Shown here: positions 40,917-49,509 of the stretch, piece by piece
Layout of the letters: every line of letters begins with the position of its first letter
Numbering within the stretch: the stretch's first letter is position 1
Assembly: GCA_964602475.1 (NCBI GenBank)
Contig: CAZRRN010000019.1
Coordinates: 1 to 53,409 of the forward strand
DNA from: SZUA-448 sp964602475
GTDB lineage: Bacteria > Bacillota > Clostridia > Lachnospirales > Lachnospiraceae
Direction: 5' to 3'
Length of the DNA stretch: 53,409 nt
The notes under the pieces: generated by a model
Told to the model about the DNA's origin: nothing
The model's database searches: none
Seen by the model: the letters and a program-made list of their open reading frames with translations, nothing else
Made by a program: the position numbers and the translations under genes

Positions 40917-41849
40917 ATGTCGAAGGTTTATACATCGGTTGACCAGCTGATCGGCAATACGCCGCTTCTGGAACTGACTCATTTGGAAAAAGAATATGGA
41001 CTGAAAGCGAGACTTCTTGCAAAGCTGGAATACCTGAATCCGGCAGGCTCCGCGAAAGACAGGGTGGCAAAAGCCATGCTGGACGAGGCGGAGGCCTCCG
41101 GAAAATTAACTCCGGATACGGTAATCATCGAACCAACTTCGGGCAACACAGGAATCGGACTTGCCTCGGTGGCGGCAGCCAGAGGATATCGTCTGATTAT
41201 TGTAATGCCGGAGACAATGTCTTTAGAACGCAGGCAGCTGATGAAGGCTTACGGCGCAGAGCTTGTATTAAGTGACGGCGCAGGAGGGATGCCGGCAGCG
41301 ATTGCAAAGGCAGAGGAGCTTGCCGGAGAAATTCCGAACAGCATGATTGCCGGACAGTTCGTAAATCCCGCAAATCCAAAGGCGCATTTTGAAACCACCG
41401 GACCGGAGATTTATGCAGATACGGACGGAACGGTAGACATGTTTGTTGCAGGTGTCGGAACCGGTGGGACGATTACGGGAATCGGTGAATATCTGAAATC
41501 AAAGAATTCTGCAATTCGGATTGTTGCAGTGGAACCTGTGGGTTCACCCGTTTTGTCCGGAGGGATTCCCGGACATCATGGTCTTCAGGGAATCGGAGCG
41601 GGGTTCGTTCCGGAGATTCTGAATACGAAGATTTATGACGAAGTTCTTACGGTAAGTGACGAGGAAGCGTATGAAACCGGAAGAAAGCTCGGAACGAAGG
41701 AGGGCATTCTGGTCGGAATTTCCTCAGGGGCGGCGGCATATGCGGCAATCACGTTGGCAAAGCGGCCGGAAAATGCAGGAAAGACAATTGTTGTTCTTCT
41801 GCCGGATACCGGTGACCGGTACCTGTCGACTCCGATGTTTGCAGAGTAA
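40917..41849 (+). CDS. cysK: Cysteine synthase (O-acetylserine sulfhydrylase)
   Basis: 310 residues from ATG 40917; ATG 40905 is in frame and closer to GGGAGAGG, so either may be used. PLP fold-type II enzyme: GNTPLLEL, NPAGSAKDRVAKAML with the PLP lysine, EPTSGNTGIGLA (substrate and PLP phosphate contacts), GTGGTITG, and LPDTGDRYLST at the end. Converts O-acetylserine and sulfide to cysteine in the cytoplasm. Long structured leader upstream suggests control by sulfur or cysteine status, not proven. The stop codon is the first element of a 20-nt tandem repeat. Confidence 0.92.
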   Translation: MSKVYTSVDQLIGNTPLLELTHLEKEYGLKARLLAKLEYLNPAGSAKDRVAKAMLDEAEASGKLTPDTVIIEPTSGNTGIGLASVAAARGYRLIIVMPETMSLERRQLMKAYGAELVLSDGAGGMPAAIAKAEELAGEIPNSMIAGQFVNPANPKAHFETTGPEIYADTDGTVDMFVAGVGTGGTITGIGEYLKSKNSAIRIVAVEPVGSPVLSGGIPGHHGLQGIGAGFVPEILNTKIYDEVLTVSDEEAYETGRKLGTKEGILVGISSGAAAYAAITLAKRPENAGKTIVVLLPDTGDRYLSTPMFAE

Positions 41850-41919
41850 AAACTGAAGCAGCAGAATAAGTAACGAAGCTGCAGAGTAAAAAACAAAGCA
41901 GCAGAGTAAAATCAAAGCT
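41841..41919 (+). repeat. Four 20-nt tandem repeats starting at the cysK stop codon
   Basis: Units start at 41841, 41861, 41881 and 41901: GCAGAGTAAA, GCAGAATAAG, GCAGAGTAAA, GCAGAGTAAA, each followed by a variable ACxxAAGCA/T. The first unit contains the last two sense codons and TAA of cysK. A partial fifth unit begins at 41920. The array fills the spacer to the ABC exporter gene. Confidence 0.9.
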
Positions 41920-41949
41920 GCATAGATAATTCGTGACTGGAGGCTGCCG

Positions 41950-43689
41950 TTGAAAAAAATGTTCTCCTATCTTGCCGGTTATCGGAAGGAAAGCGTCACT
42001 GCGCCGCTCTTTAAAATGCTGGAAGCGCTGTTCGACCTCTTTGTTCCTTTGGTTATGGCAGATATAATTAATATCGGAATTGAAACTAAGGATGCCCGCT
42101 ACATTTTACTTCGCTGCGGGCTTCTTGTGATTCTTGCACTGGTGGGACTGCTCTGCAGCATTACTGCACAGTATTTTGCAGCAAAGGCTGCTGTCGGTTA
42201 TGCATCGGAGCTCCGCCATGCGGTATTTGCCCATGTTCAGTCTCTTGGGTTCTCCGAGCTGGACCGGTTCGGCACAAGCACTCTGATTACCCGGATGACA
42301 AGCGATATCAATCTGGTTCAGAATGGTCTGAATCTTTTTCTGCGGCTGTTTCTTCGGAGCCCGTTTGTCGTGTTCGGAGCAATGATTATGGCCTTTACGG
42401 TTAACATTCGTGCTGCTCTGATTTTTGTGGTTGCGATTCCGGTTCTTGCGGTCATTGTATTCGGAATCATGGCGGTTACTGCTCCGCTGTACCGAAAAGC
42501 GCAGACAGGACTTGACCGGGTACTTGGAATTACCAGAGAAAATCTGACAGGAGTCCGTGTTGTTCGTGCATTTCATAAGGAGAAGGAGGAGGTTTCCCGC
42601 TTTGAAGAGGTAAATCACCGTCTTTCCTCTTTGCAGACAAAGGTCGGCTCTCTGTCTGCGCTGATGAACCCGCTCACCTATGTGGTAATAAATCTAGCCA
42701 TTATTGCGATACTTAATACCGGAGCGGTTGAGGTGAATCTTGGAACGCTCAAGCAGGGTGATGTAATCGCATTGGTAAACTATATGAGTCAGATTCTTGT
42801 GGAGCTGGTGAAGCTTGCAAATCTGATTGTTCAGGTAACCAAAGCATATGCGGGTCTTGGCCGGCTTAAAAATGTGCTCGACACGGAACCGGAGCTGCTG
42901 TTCCCTGAGAAAGGAATCGTTAGAGAAATGGATTCTTCCGTGCCTGCCGTACGATTTATCAATGTTTCCTTAAAATACGGTGGGGCATCCGAGGAAAGCC
43001 TGACCGGCATTAATTTTACTGCGAACCGCGGAGAAACCATCGGAATTATCGGCGGAACCGGAAGCGGAAAGTCAAGCCTTGTTCATCTGATTCCGCGTTT
43101 CTATGATGCGGGGGAGGGAACAGTTGAACTGTTCGGACAGCCTGTGAATGCGTATACAAAGGAAGAAGTGCGTGGTATGATCGGAATGGTTCCCCAGAAA
43201 GCACAGCTTTTTTCGGGAACAATCCGGTCTAACCTGCTCTGGGGCAATGAAACTGCCACCGAGGAGGAGCAATGGGAAGCCTTGACGGCCGCTCAGGCAG
43301 ATGGTTTTGTAAAGGACAAACCACTCGGTCTGGAGGAGCCGGTCAGACAGGGAGGACGGAATCTTTCCGGCGGTCAGCGGCAGCGTCTCACCATTGCCCG
43401 AGCGCTGATCCGGCACCCCGGGATTCTGATTCTGGACGACAGCTCCAGCGCGCTTGATTATGCCACGGACGCAGCACTTCGAAAATCGATTGCTGCCCTT
43501 TCCGGGGAAATGACTGTCTTTCTGGTCAGTCAGAGAACCTCCAGTCTGCTTGGCTGCGATCGTATTCTTGTGCTTGAGGACGGAAAACTTGTCGGGAACG
43601 GGACACCGGAGGAGCTGTTGAATAGCTGTGCGGTCTATCGTGAAATCTACGAAAGCCAGTTTCGCACGGCACAGGCTTCTGAGACATAG
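41950..43689 (+). CDS. ABC exporter half-transporter with degenerate ATP site
   Basis: 579 residues; TTG start 41950 with GGAGG 41939-41943 (6-nt spacing), ATG 41959 would be too far. Six transmembrane helices to ~310, then the ATPase: Walker A GGTGSGKSS, signature NLSGGQRQR, Walker B ILILDDSSSALD. The usual catalytic Glu after Walker B is Asp, as in the degenerate-site subunit of heterodimeric multidrug exporters (BmrC/TM287 type). It pairs with the next gene. Substrate unknown; likely drug, peptide or lipid export. Confidence 0.9.
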   Translation: MKKMFSYLAGYRKESVTAPLFKMLEALFDLFVPLVMADIINIGIETKDARYILLRCGLLVILALVGLLCSITAQYFAAKAAVGYASELRHAVFAHVQSLGFSELDRFGTSTLITRMTSDINLVQNGLNLFLRLFLRSPFVVFGAMIMAFTVNIRAALIFVVAIPVLAVIVFGIMAVTAPLYRKAQTGLDRVLGITRENLTGVRVVRAFHKEKEEVSRFEEVNHRLSSLQTKVGSLSALMNPLTYVVINLAIIAILNTGAVEVNLGTLKQGDVIALVNYMSQILVELVKLANLIVQVTKAYAGLGRLKNVLDTEPELLFPEKGIVREMDSSVPAVRFINVSLKYGGASEESLTGINFTANRGETIGIIGGTGSGKSSLVHLIPRFYDAGEGTVELFGQPVNAYTKEEVRGMIGMVPQKAQLFSGTIRSNLLWGNETATEEEQWEALTAAQADGFVKDKPLGLEEPVRQGGRNLSGGQRQRLTIARALIRHPGILILDDSSSALDYATDAALRKSIAALSGEMTVFLVSQRTSSLLGCDRILVLEDGKLVGNGTPEELLNSCAVYREIYESQFRTAQASET

Positions 43690-43874
43690 AACGGTAACAG
43701 GAACGGGATAGGATACATGATTATATATTCACCGTCTGAGCAGTTACGCACTGAAAAGCAGTGCAGAAATGGGAATAGTGTGAAAGATGAATTTTCACAC
43801 ACAGATTTGTGCCTGCGCGGTGCTTGACACAAAGTCTGTTATGCGCAAAAAGCCACGCAGAAATGAGGAATAAA
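43690..43874 (+). other. Structured spacer between ABC exporter subunits: three hairpins
   Basis: GCACTG/CAGTGC around AAAAG (43748-43764); GTGTGAAA/TTTCACAC (43778-43800); CTGCG-GGT/GCC-CGCAG (43813-43821 with 43852-43860, one C-A mismatch). The third is copy 2 of the hairpin leader element. The GAGGAA ribosome site follows. No T-run, so not simple terminators. Probably a leader or processing region that sets the ratio of the two subunits. Confidence 0.6.
43811..43868 (+). repeat. Hairpin leader element, copy 2 (upstream of second ABC exporter gene)
   Basis: TGCGCGGTG, one variable base, TTGACACAAAGTCTGTTAT, two variable bases, GCAAAAA and a closing CC-CGC arm align with copy 1 at 26331. 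The 5' arm and 19-nt loop core are identical; the 3' arm varies in ways that mostly keep pairing (T-G in copy 1, T-A in copy 2). Confidence 0.8.
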
Positions 43875-45593
43875 ATGCAAAACAAAAACCTGCGGCGAGT
43901 ACTTCATTATATTGCACCCTATTGGCCGATTGTAATCAGCAGTCTGGTCTTTTCTGTTATCTGTGTTCTTTCCCAGCTGTATATTCCGATTCTCTGCGGA
44001 AATGCCATTGATTACATGCTTGGACCCGGAACAGTGGAATTCTCTGCTGTTGCAGTGACTGCTCTTACGATTCTGATTACCGCAGGTATCTCAGCTCTTT
44101 TTCAAGGACTGCAGAGCTTCTGCAATAATCGGATTACCTACTCGGTCTCACGTGACCTGCGGAATAAAGCTATCGAAAAGATTCAGCACCTTCCCCTGAA
44201 ATATCTTGATACAACCTCCTCAGGAGATCTTGTCAGCCGGGTTATTGCGGACGTGGATACCTTCTCCGACGGGCTGCTGATGGGTTTCACGCAGTTGTTC
44301 ACCGGAGTGCTTACAATTATCGGAACTCTGGTATTTATGTTTGCGGTAAATCTTCCGATTACGCTGGTTGTTGTGCTGCTGACCCCGGTCAGTCTGATTA
44401 TTGCTGCTTTTATTGCCAGACGGAGCTTTCGGTACTTTCGAGAACAGAGCAGTACACGCGGAGAACAGACGGCATTGATCAATGAGATGATGGAGGGACA
44501 GCGTGTTGTTCATGCGTTCGGCAGGGAAGAAAAATGTCTGAAGGAATTCGATGAAATCAATGACCGCTTAAATACGGTCAGCCGGAGAGCCGTCTTTTTC
44601 TCCAGCCTGACCAATCCGACGACCCGGTTTGTCAATTCGCTGGTCTATGCCGGAGTCGGTCTGACCGGGGCATTGTTTGTTGTACGCGGAACACTGACGG
44701 TCGGACAATTGAGTATTTTTCTTGGATATGCAAACCAGTACACTAAGCCGTTCAATGAGATTTCAGGAGTCGTCACTGAGCTGCAGAATGCGCTTGCCTG
44801 TGCATCGCGTGTCTTTGAACTGCTGGATGCGGAGAATGAACTGCCGGATGCAGAACCGGAAGAAGTGCTTCATCCTGACGGAACGATCTGTATTTCCGAT
44901 GTATCTTTCCGATATCTTAAGGATCGTCCGCTGATTGAGAATTTTAACTTGTCTGTCCTACCGGGACAGCGGATTGCCATTGTCGGTCCGACCGGATGCG
45001 GAAAGACAACACTGATTAATCTGCTGATGCGGTTTTATGATGTGGATCAGGGATCGATTGCCATTTCCGGGAAGGACATCCGGGATGTGACGCGGGCATC
45101 GCTGCGAGGCAGCTTTGGCATGGTGCTGCAGGACACCTGGCTGATGGGTGGAACTGTTCGCGAGAACATTGCCTATGGAAATCCGGAGGCGGAGCTTGAT
45201 GAGGTGATTGAAGCAGCTAAAAATGCACATGCACACAGCTTTATCCGAAGGCTCCCCAATGGGTATGATACAGTGATTGCCGAAGACGGGGGAAACTTAA
45301 GCCAGGGACAGAAGCAGCTTCTATGTATCGCACGTGTCATGCTGTGCCTGCCGCCGATGTTGATTCTGGATGAGGCAACCAGCTCCATTGATACTAGAAC
45401 GGAACAGAGGATTCAGAGTGCCTTTGCGAGGATGATGGAGGGAAGAACCAGCTTTATCGTGGCGCACAGGCTGTCTACAATCAAGGAAGCGGACGTCATC
45501 CTGGTTATGAACAACGGACAGGTTGTAGAACAGGGGAATCATGATCGGCTGATGGCGAAAGGCGGTTTTTACGCGAAGCTGTACCGAAGCTGA
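43875..45593 (+). CDS. ABC exporter half-transporter with canonical ATP site
   Basis: 572 residues from ATG 43875 (GAGGAA upstream). Six-helix membrane domain with YLDTTSSGDLVSRV (coupling region), then Walker A GPTGCGKTT, non-canonical signature NLSQGQKQLL, Walker B MLILDEATSSID with the catalytic Glu, and H-loop IVAHRLST. Walker B is intact here and degenerate in the partner, while the signature is altered here and canonical in the partner, so only one composite site should hydrolyse ATP. This is the hallmark of heterodimeric ABC exporters. Its leader carries the hairpin element. Confidence 0.92.
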   Translation: MQNKNLRRVLHYIAPYWPIVISSLVFSVICVLSQLYIPILCGNAIDYMLGPGTVEFSAVAVTALTILITAGISALFQGLQSFCNNRITYSVSRDLRNKAIEKIQHLPLKYLDTTSSGDLVSRVIADVDTFSDGLLMGFTQLFTGVLTIIGTLVFMFAVNLPITLVVVLLTPVSLIIAAFIARRSFRYFREQSSTRGEQTALINEMMEGQRVVHAFGREEKCLKEFDEINDRLNTVSRRAVFFSSLTNPTTRFVNSLVYAGVGLTGALFVVRGTLTVGQLSIFLGYANQYTKPFNEISGVVTELQNALACASRVFELLDAENELPDAEPEEVLHPDGTICISDVSFRYLKDRPLIENFNLSVLPGQRIAIVGPTGCGKTTLINLLMRFYDVDQGSIAISGKDIRDVTRASLRGSFGMVLQDTWLMGGTVRENIAYGNPEAELDEVIEAAKNAHAHSFIRRLPNGYDTVIAEDGGNLSQGQKQLLCIARVMLCLPPMLILDEATSSIDTRTEQRIQSAFARMMEGRTSFIVAHRLSTIKEADVILVMNNGQVVEQGNHDRLMAKGGFYAKLYRS

Positions 45594-45692
45594 CAGTCGG
45601 TCATAAAAGAAAAGCAGGGTAGCAGACCAGCTAGTGAGACAAGCGTCGAGACAGAAACCAGAACAGAAACGATCAGAGAACGGAGATAGATT

Positions 45693-47768
45693 ATGTGGAT
45701 AGAAGAAAATTACCGGAGAAACCTGCTGGATATGCATATTGATGACTGGAACAGTGTGTTTCTAAGCAAAATCAACGCAGAGGAATATGTTGAGGCACTG
45801 AAGGATGCGGGCATTCAGGCAGCCATGGTAAAGTCCATGCCGCATACGGGTCTTTGTACCTACCCTTCTGCATACGGGCCGATGCACCGTGGACTACACG
45901 GAACAGACTATTTCGGGAAAATGGTCGAGCTGTGCCATAAGAATGGTATTTCTGTAATTGCCTATTTCAGTCAGGTATTTGATAATTATGCCTATGAAAA
46001 GCATCCCGAATGGCGTACGGTAACGGTTGACGGAAAGAATCATAAGGATTTTTCCGGGCAGGACTGCTTCCGCAACGGACGCTACGGAATTGTCTGCCCG
46101 AATAATGTGGAATACCGTGAATACGTAAAAAACCATTTGACGGAGTTGAACGAAACCTATGAGTTTGAGGCGATGTTCCTTGATATGACCTTCTGGCCGG
46201 ACGTCTGCTACTGTGCGAGCTGCAGAAAACGATATTACGAGGAAACCGGACGTGAGCTTCCGCGTAATATGGACTGGCATGCTCCGGAATTTCGGGAGTT
46301 CCAGAGCCGCCGTGAGCAGTGGCTTGCAGAATTCGCGGCATTTTCGACGAACTGTATCAAAAAAATAAAGCCGCAGGTAATGGTGGAACACCAGTTTTCT
46401 ATGGTGATGTCTCCCTGGATTCATGCCAGCACCGAGCTTCTGATGGATGCAGCAGACTATGCAAGCGGCGACTATTACGGCGGTTACCTGCAGCAGTCCT
46501 TTATCAACAAATACTACAGAAATATCTCCAAACAGCTGCCGTTTGCATACCATACCTCGCGCTGCGACCCGGAGCTTAACCAGCACACCACAACGAAGAC
46601 AGAGGAACAGCTGCTTCTTCATGTGATAACGGCACTTGTACATGATGGTGCGTTTCTGCTGGTGGATGCAATCAATCCGGACGGAACGATCGTGCCGGAG
46701 GTCTATCATAAATTGATGAAGCGGGTTTACAGCATTTCTGCACCCTACGAAAAGTACGTCGGAGGGGAAGAAATCGCCGATGCAGCAATCTGGTTTTCTT
46801 CCTTTGCTAAGTATGATCCGGCAGAAACAGGCAGTGTTGCAGACAAGAGCTTTGGACCGGGGTATTATCAGGAAGCTCCGGTCGGTATGGCGCAGATTCT
46901 GCGTGCAAATAACATTCCGTTCACCGTGGTTGGCAGCCGGAATCTGTCCGGGCTGAAGACAAAGCTTCTGATTCTGCCGCATATTTTTGACGTTCGGGAG
47001 GAAGAAATCAACGAAATAGAGAAATTCTTAAAGAACGGAGGCAGTGTTTACGTCAGCGGACCGATTGGTCATCCGCGTCTGGCAAAGCTGCTTGGCGTAG
47101 AATTGAATGAGATGGAAAAAACGGAGCAGAGCTTTACCTATATCTGCCCGACAGAGGAAGGCGCCGAATATTTGGAGGGCTTTACGGAGCAGTGTCCGCT
47201 CAGCGTACCGATGGCACAGTTCCGTGTGAGCTGTATGGCATCTGCTGCGCCTAGGATTCTTGCGACGATTACCTATCCTTATACGATGCAGGATGGTCCG
47301 CAGTTTGCAGCAATTCATTCCAATCCACCGGGAATCCGAAGCTGCTTTCCTGCTATTTTGGAAAATAAAGTCGGGGCTGGTACGCTTTTGTGGACTTCGG
47401 CACCTATCGAAATGCTTCGTCCGTATATGAGCAGACAGGTAGTATGCCGGTTAATGAAGCATCTGCTGCAGTGCACAGGACAGAAGAACTGGTCGTTTGC
47501 GTCCAATGCACCGAAATTTGTTGAAGTGCTCGGATGGAAAAAGAACGGAGCCACCTTCTTCGCTGTTCTGAATGAACAGGAGGAATCTCCGGTGGCTCCG
47601 ATGTATGAATTATATATTGATCTTCCCTACAAAATTACCGGCGCGGTTCTTGCGGGAACCGAAACCGGACTTCAGACAGAATGCAGAACTGATACAGATG
47701 GGACTGTCCTTACAAGAATTTTTCTGCCAAAGCTTGAAATTTTTCTGATGATTGAAGTCCGCCGATGA
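45693..47768 (+). CDS. GHL6-type glycoside hydrolase with beta-galactosidase-trimerisation-like domain
   Basis: 691 residues from ATG 45693 (GGAG 45682-45685). N-terminal barrel of the hypothetical glycosyl hydrolase 6 family: NAEEYVEALKDAGIQA, GLCTYPSAYGPMH, GISVIAYFSQVFD, FEAMFLDMTFW, where an Asp is a likely catalytic residue. Residues ~395-560 resemble the GATase-like trimerisation domain of GH42 enzymes (ILPHIFDVREEEINEIEKF in part, GGSVYVSGPIG). Relatives include GH151 alpha-L-fucosidases, which would fit the GH29 enzyme elsewhere in the window, but I am not certain of that link. No signal peptide. It ends 1 bp from convergent purC. Confidence 0.7.
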   Translation: MWIEENYRRNLLDMHIDDWNSVFLSKINAEEYVEALKDAGIQAAMVKSMPHTGLCTYPSAYGPMHRGLHGTDYFGKMVELCHKNGISVIAYFSQVFDNYAYEKHPEWRTVTVDGKNHKDFSGQDCFRNGRYGIVCPNNVEYREYVKNHLTELNETYEFEAMFLDMTFWPDVCYCASCRKRYYEETGRELPRNMDWHAPEFREFQSRREQWLAEFAAFSTNCIKKIKPQVMVEHQFSMVMSPWIHASTELLMDAADYASGDYYGGYLQQSFINKYYRNISKQLPFAYHTSRCDPELNQHTTTKTEEQLLLHVITALVHDGAFLLVDAINPDGTIVPEVYHKLMKRVYSISAPYEKYVGGEEIADAAIWFSSFAKYDPAETGSVADKSFGPGYYQEAPVGMAQILRANNIPFTVVGSRNLSGLKTKLLILPHIFDVREEEINEIEKFLKNGGSVYVSGPIGHPRLAKLLGVELNEMEKTEQSFTYICPTEEGAEYLEGFTEQCPLSVPMAQFRVSCMASAAPRILATITYPYTMQDGPQFAAIHSNPPGIRSCFPAILENKVGAGTLLWTSAPIEMLRPYMSRQVVCRLMKHLLQCTGQKNWSFASNAPKFVEVLGWKKNGATFFAVLNEQEESPVAPMYELYIDLPYKITGAVLAGTETGLQTECRTDTDGTVLTRIFLPKLEIFLMIEVRR

Positions 47769-47769
47769 A

Positions 47770-48621
47770 TCAGTTTGTAAGCTTTTTGTAGCACTCCTGA
47801 TACAGGGCGGCAGTCTTTTTGATTACATCAGCCGGAAGCTCCGGAGCCGGAGATACACCATTTTGTTTGTTGCTGATCAGCCAGTCGCGGACAAACTGTT
47901 TATCAAAGGACTTCGGGGACTCTCCGACGCGGTATTCACAGGCATCCCAGAAACGGCTTGAATCCGGAGTGAAAATCTCATCAGCAAGAACAAGAGCACC
48001 GTTCTCGTCCAGACCAAATTCGAATTTTGTGTCTGCAATCAGGATGCCATGTTTTGCAGCATATTCGTAACAGCGGCGGTACAGCAGAAGACTGGTGTCA
48101 CAGATGCGGTCGGCAAGCTCCTGACCGATTTCCTTTGCCATTTCTTCACGGGAAATATAAACATCGTGTCCCGTTGAACTTTTTGAGGAAGGAGTTACGA
48201 TCGGTGTGGAAAGCTTTTCTGCCTGTTTGTAGTCTCCCTGAATTACGGCGCCACAGAACGGCTGTCCTGCTTTATATGCTTCCCACATGCTTCCGAACAT
48301 ATAACCGCGGACAATAATCTCATAAGGCAGCATCTTCAGTTTTTTAACAAGGATGGTGCGGTCGGCATAATGTTCCCTGTCGGAACGAAAAAGCTCCGGC
48401 ATGTCATCAAGAGAATCAGAGACCAGGTGATTTGGAATTAGCTGTTTTGTGTAGTCGAACCAGAAATTTGAAATCATATTCAGTGCAATTCCTTTACCAG
48501 GAACCTCACTTTTCAGAATAACATCAAATGCCGAAATACGGTCGGTGGTAACAATGACCAGCCTGCTGTCGCTGACTTCGTATACTTCGCGAACTTTGCC
48601 TGAAATTATTTTTTTACACAT
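47770..48621 (-). CDS. purC: Phosphoribosylaminoimidazole-succinocarboxamide synthase
   Basis: 283 residues. SAICAR synthetase motifs: SGKVREVYEV, TDRISAFDV, IVRGYMFGSMWEAYK, GHDVYISREEM, ILIADTKFEFG and DSSRFWDA. Joins aspartate to carboxyaminoimidazole ribotide with ATP in purine synthesis. Length and motif order match the bacterial/yeast long form. It stands alone, away from other purine genes, with a good promoter. Confidence 0.95.
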   Translation of the reverse strand: MCKKIISGKVREVYEVSDSRLVIVTTDRISAFDVILKSEVPGKGIALNMISNFWFDYTKQLIPNHLVSDSLDDMPELFRSDREHYADRTILVKKLKMLPYEIIVRGYMFGSMWEAYKAGQPFCGAVIQGDYKQAEKLSTPIVTPSSKSSTGHDVYISREEMAKEIGQELADRICDTSLLLYRRCYEYAAKHGILIADTKFEFGLDENGALVLADEIFTPDSSRFWDACEYRVGESPKSFDKQFVRDWLISNKQNGVSPAPELPADVIKKTAALYQECYKKLTN

Positions 48622-48655
48622 GGGGGGAGCGCCTCTCTTTCATTTTATAGCGTAT

Positions 48656-48683
48656 ATTGTAACTTATTTAGGGTATTTGTCAA
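48656..48683 (-). promoter_or_regulatory. Predicted purC promoter
   Basis: Minus strand TTGACA (48683-48678), 16-bp spacer, TACAAT (48661-48656). No purine riboswitch or PurR box recognised. Confidence 0.65.
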
Positions 48684-48748
48684 CAGAAAGAACCGTAAAA
48701 TCACACGGAATCTGCAGAACAGCAGGATTCCTGAACGGAGGCAGAAAG

Positions 48749-49372
48749 ATGTGCGGACGATACTATGTAGATGACGAGACAGCAAGAGAAATTGAAAAGC
48801 TTGTAAAGGAAGTGGATGAAAAGCTTGCCGGACAGCGGAAGAAGACAGATATTCATCCGACTGATCCGGCAATCGTGCTTCGTGCGGCGGAAGAGACACT
48901 TCGGGGAAAAGCGGACAGGCGGGAGCTTTGGCTTACTTCCGACAGACAGTACTGGGGGTTCCCTGCAGCGGAAAAGAGCGGGATTATCTTTAACGCACGG
49001 TCGGAAACGGCAGCGGAGAAGCCGATGTTCCGGGAAAGTCTGGCACAGCGGAGAATCGTAGTTCCTGCTCGGGGATTTTATGAGTGGGGGAAGGATCGTA
49101 CAAAATATCGTTTTGTACCGAAGGATGGGAAACCACTCTACATGGCCGGAATTTACCGCTGCTACGGGGAACAGGGACGCTTTGTGATCCTGACGGCGGA
49201 AGCAGACGAAATCATGCAGCCGGTTCATGACCGGATGCCGGTATTGCTTCGTGAGGGGGATATGAGAGAGTGGGTTCAGGATGAGAAAGCAGCAGTGAAG
49301 CTGATGAAAGAAAAAAATGTGAAGTTGGAGCGTCTGTCAGATTATGAGCAGATGACCTTTTCTTTGAACTGA
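48749..49372 (+). CDS. SRAP-family abasic-site processing protein (YedK/HMCES)
   Basis: 207 residues from ATG 48749 (GGAGG 48737-48741). MCGRYY puts the catalytic Cys at position 2 after Met removal; FNARSETAAEKPMF, RGFYEWGKD (active-site Glu) and MQPVHDRMPV (active-site His) are all present. Such proteins form a covalent thiazolidine bond with abasic sites in single-stranded DNA and shield them during replication. Next to an SOS-controlled Y-family polymerase, which fits a shared DNA-damage role. Confidence 0.93.
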   Translation: MCGRYYVDDETAREIEKLVKEVDEKLAGQRKKTDIHPTDPAIVLRAAEETLRGKADRRELWLTSDRQYWGFPAAEKSGIIFNARSETAAEKPMFRESLAQRRIVVPARGFYEWGKDRTKYRFVPKDGKPLYMAGIYRCYGEQGRFVILTAEADEIMQPVHDRMPVLLREGDMREWVQDEKAAVKLMKEKNVKLERLSDYEQMTFSLN

Positions 49373-49436
49373 ATTACAATCCTTTTTTATGCGGGGAGCT
49401 TCTTTGCCGGGACATCGGAAAAGAACCCTGAGGCTC

Positions 49437-49465
49437 TTGACATCGAACAAATGTTCTGGTATAAT
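49437..49465 (+). promoter_or_regulatory. SOS promoter with LexA box
   Basis: TTGACA (49437-49442), 17-bp spacer, TATAAT (49460-49465). The spacer contains CGAAC-AAAT-GTTCT (49444-49457), one base off the Gram-positive LexA box CGAACN4GTTCG. LexA bound here would cover the promoter of the polymerase gene. Confidence 0.85.
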
Positions 49466-49509
49466 CGTTTTCACCAACAGAAAGGATTAGGGAAAGCGGG
49501 AGGTGCCGG

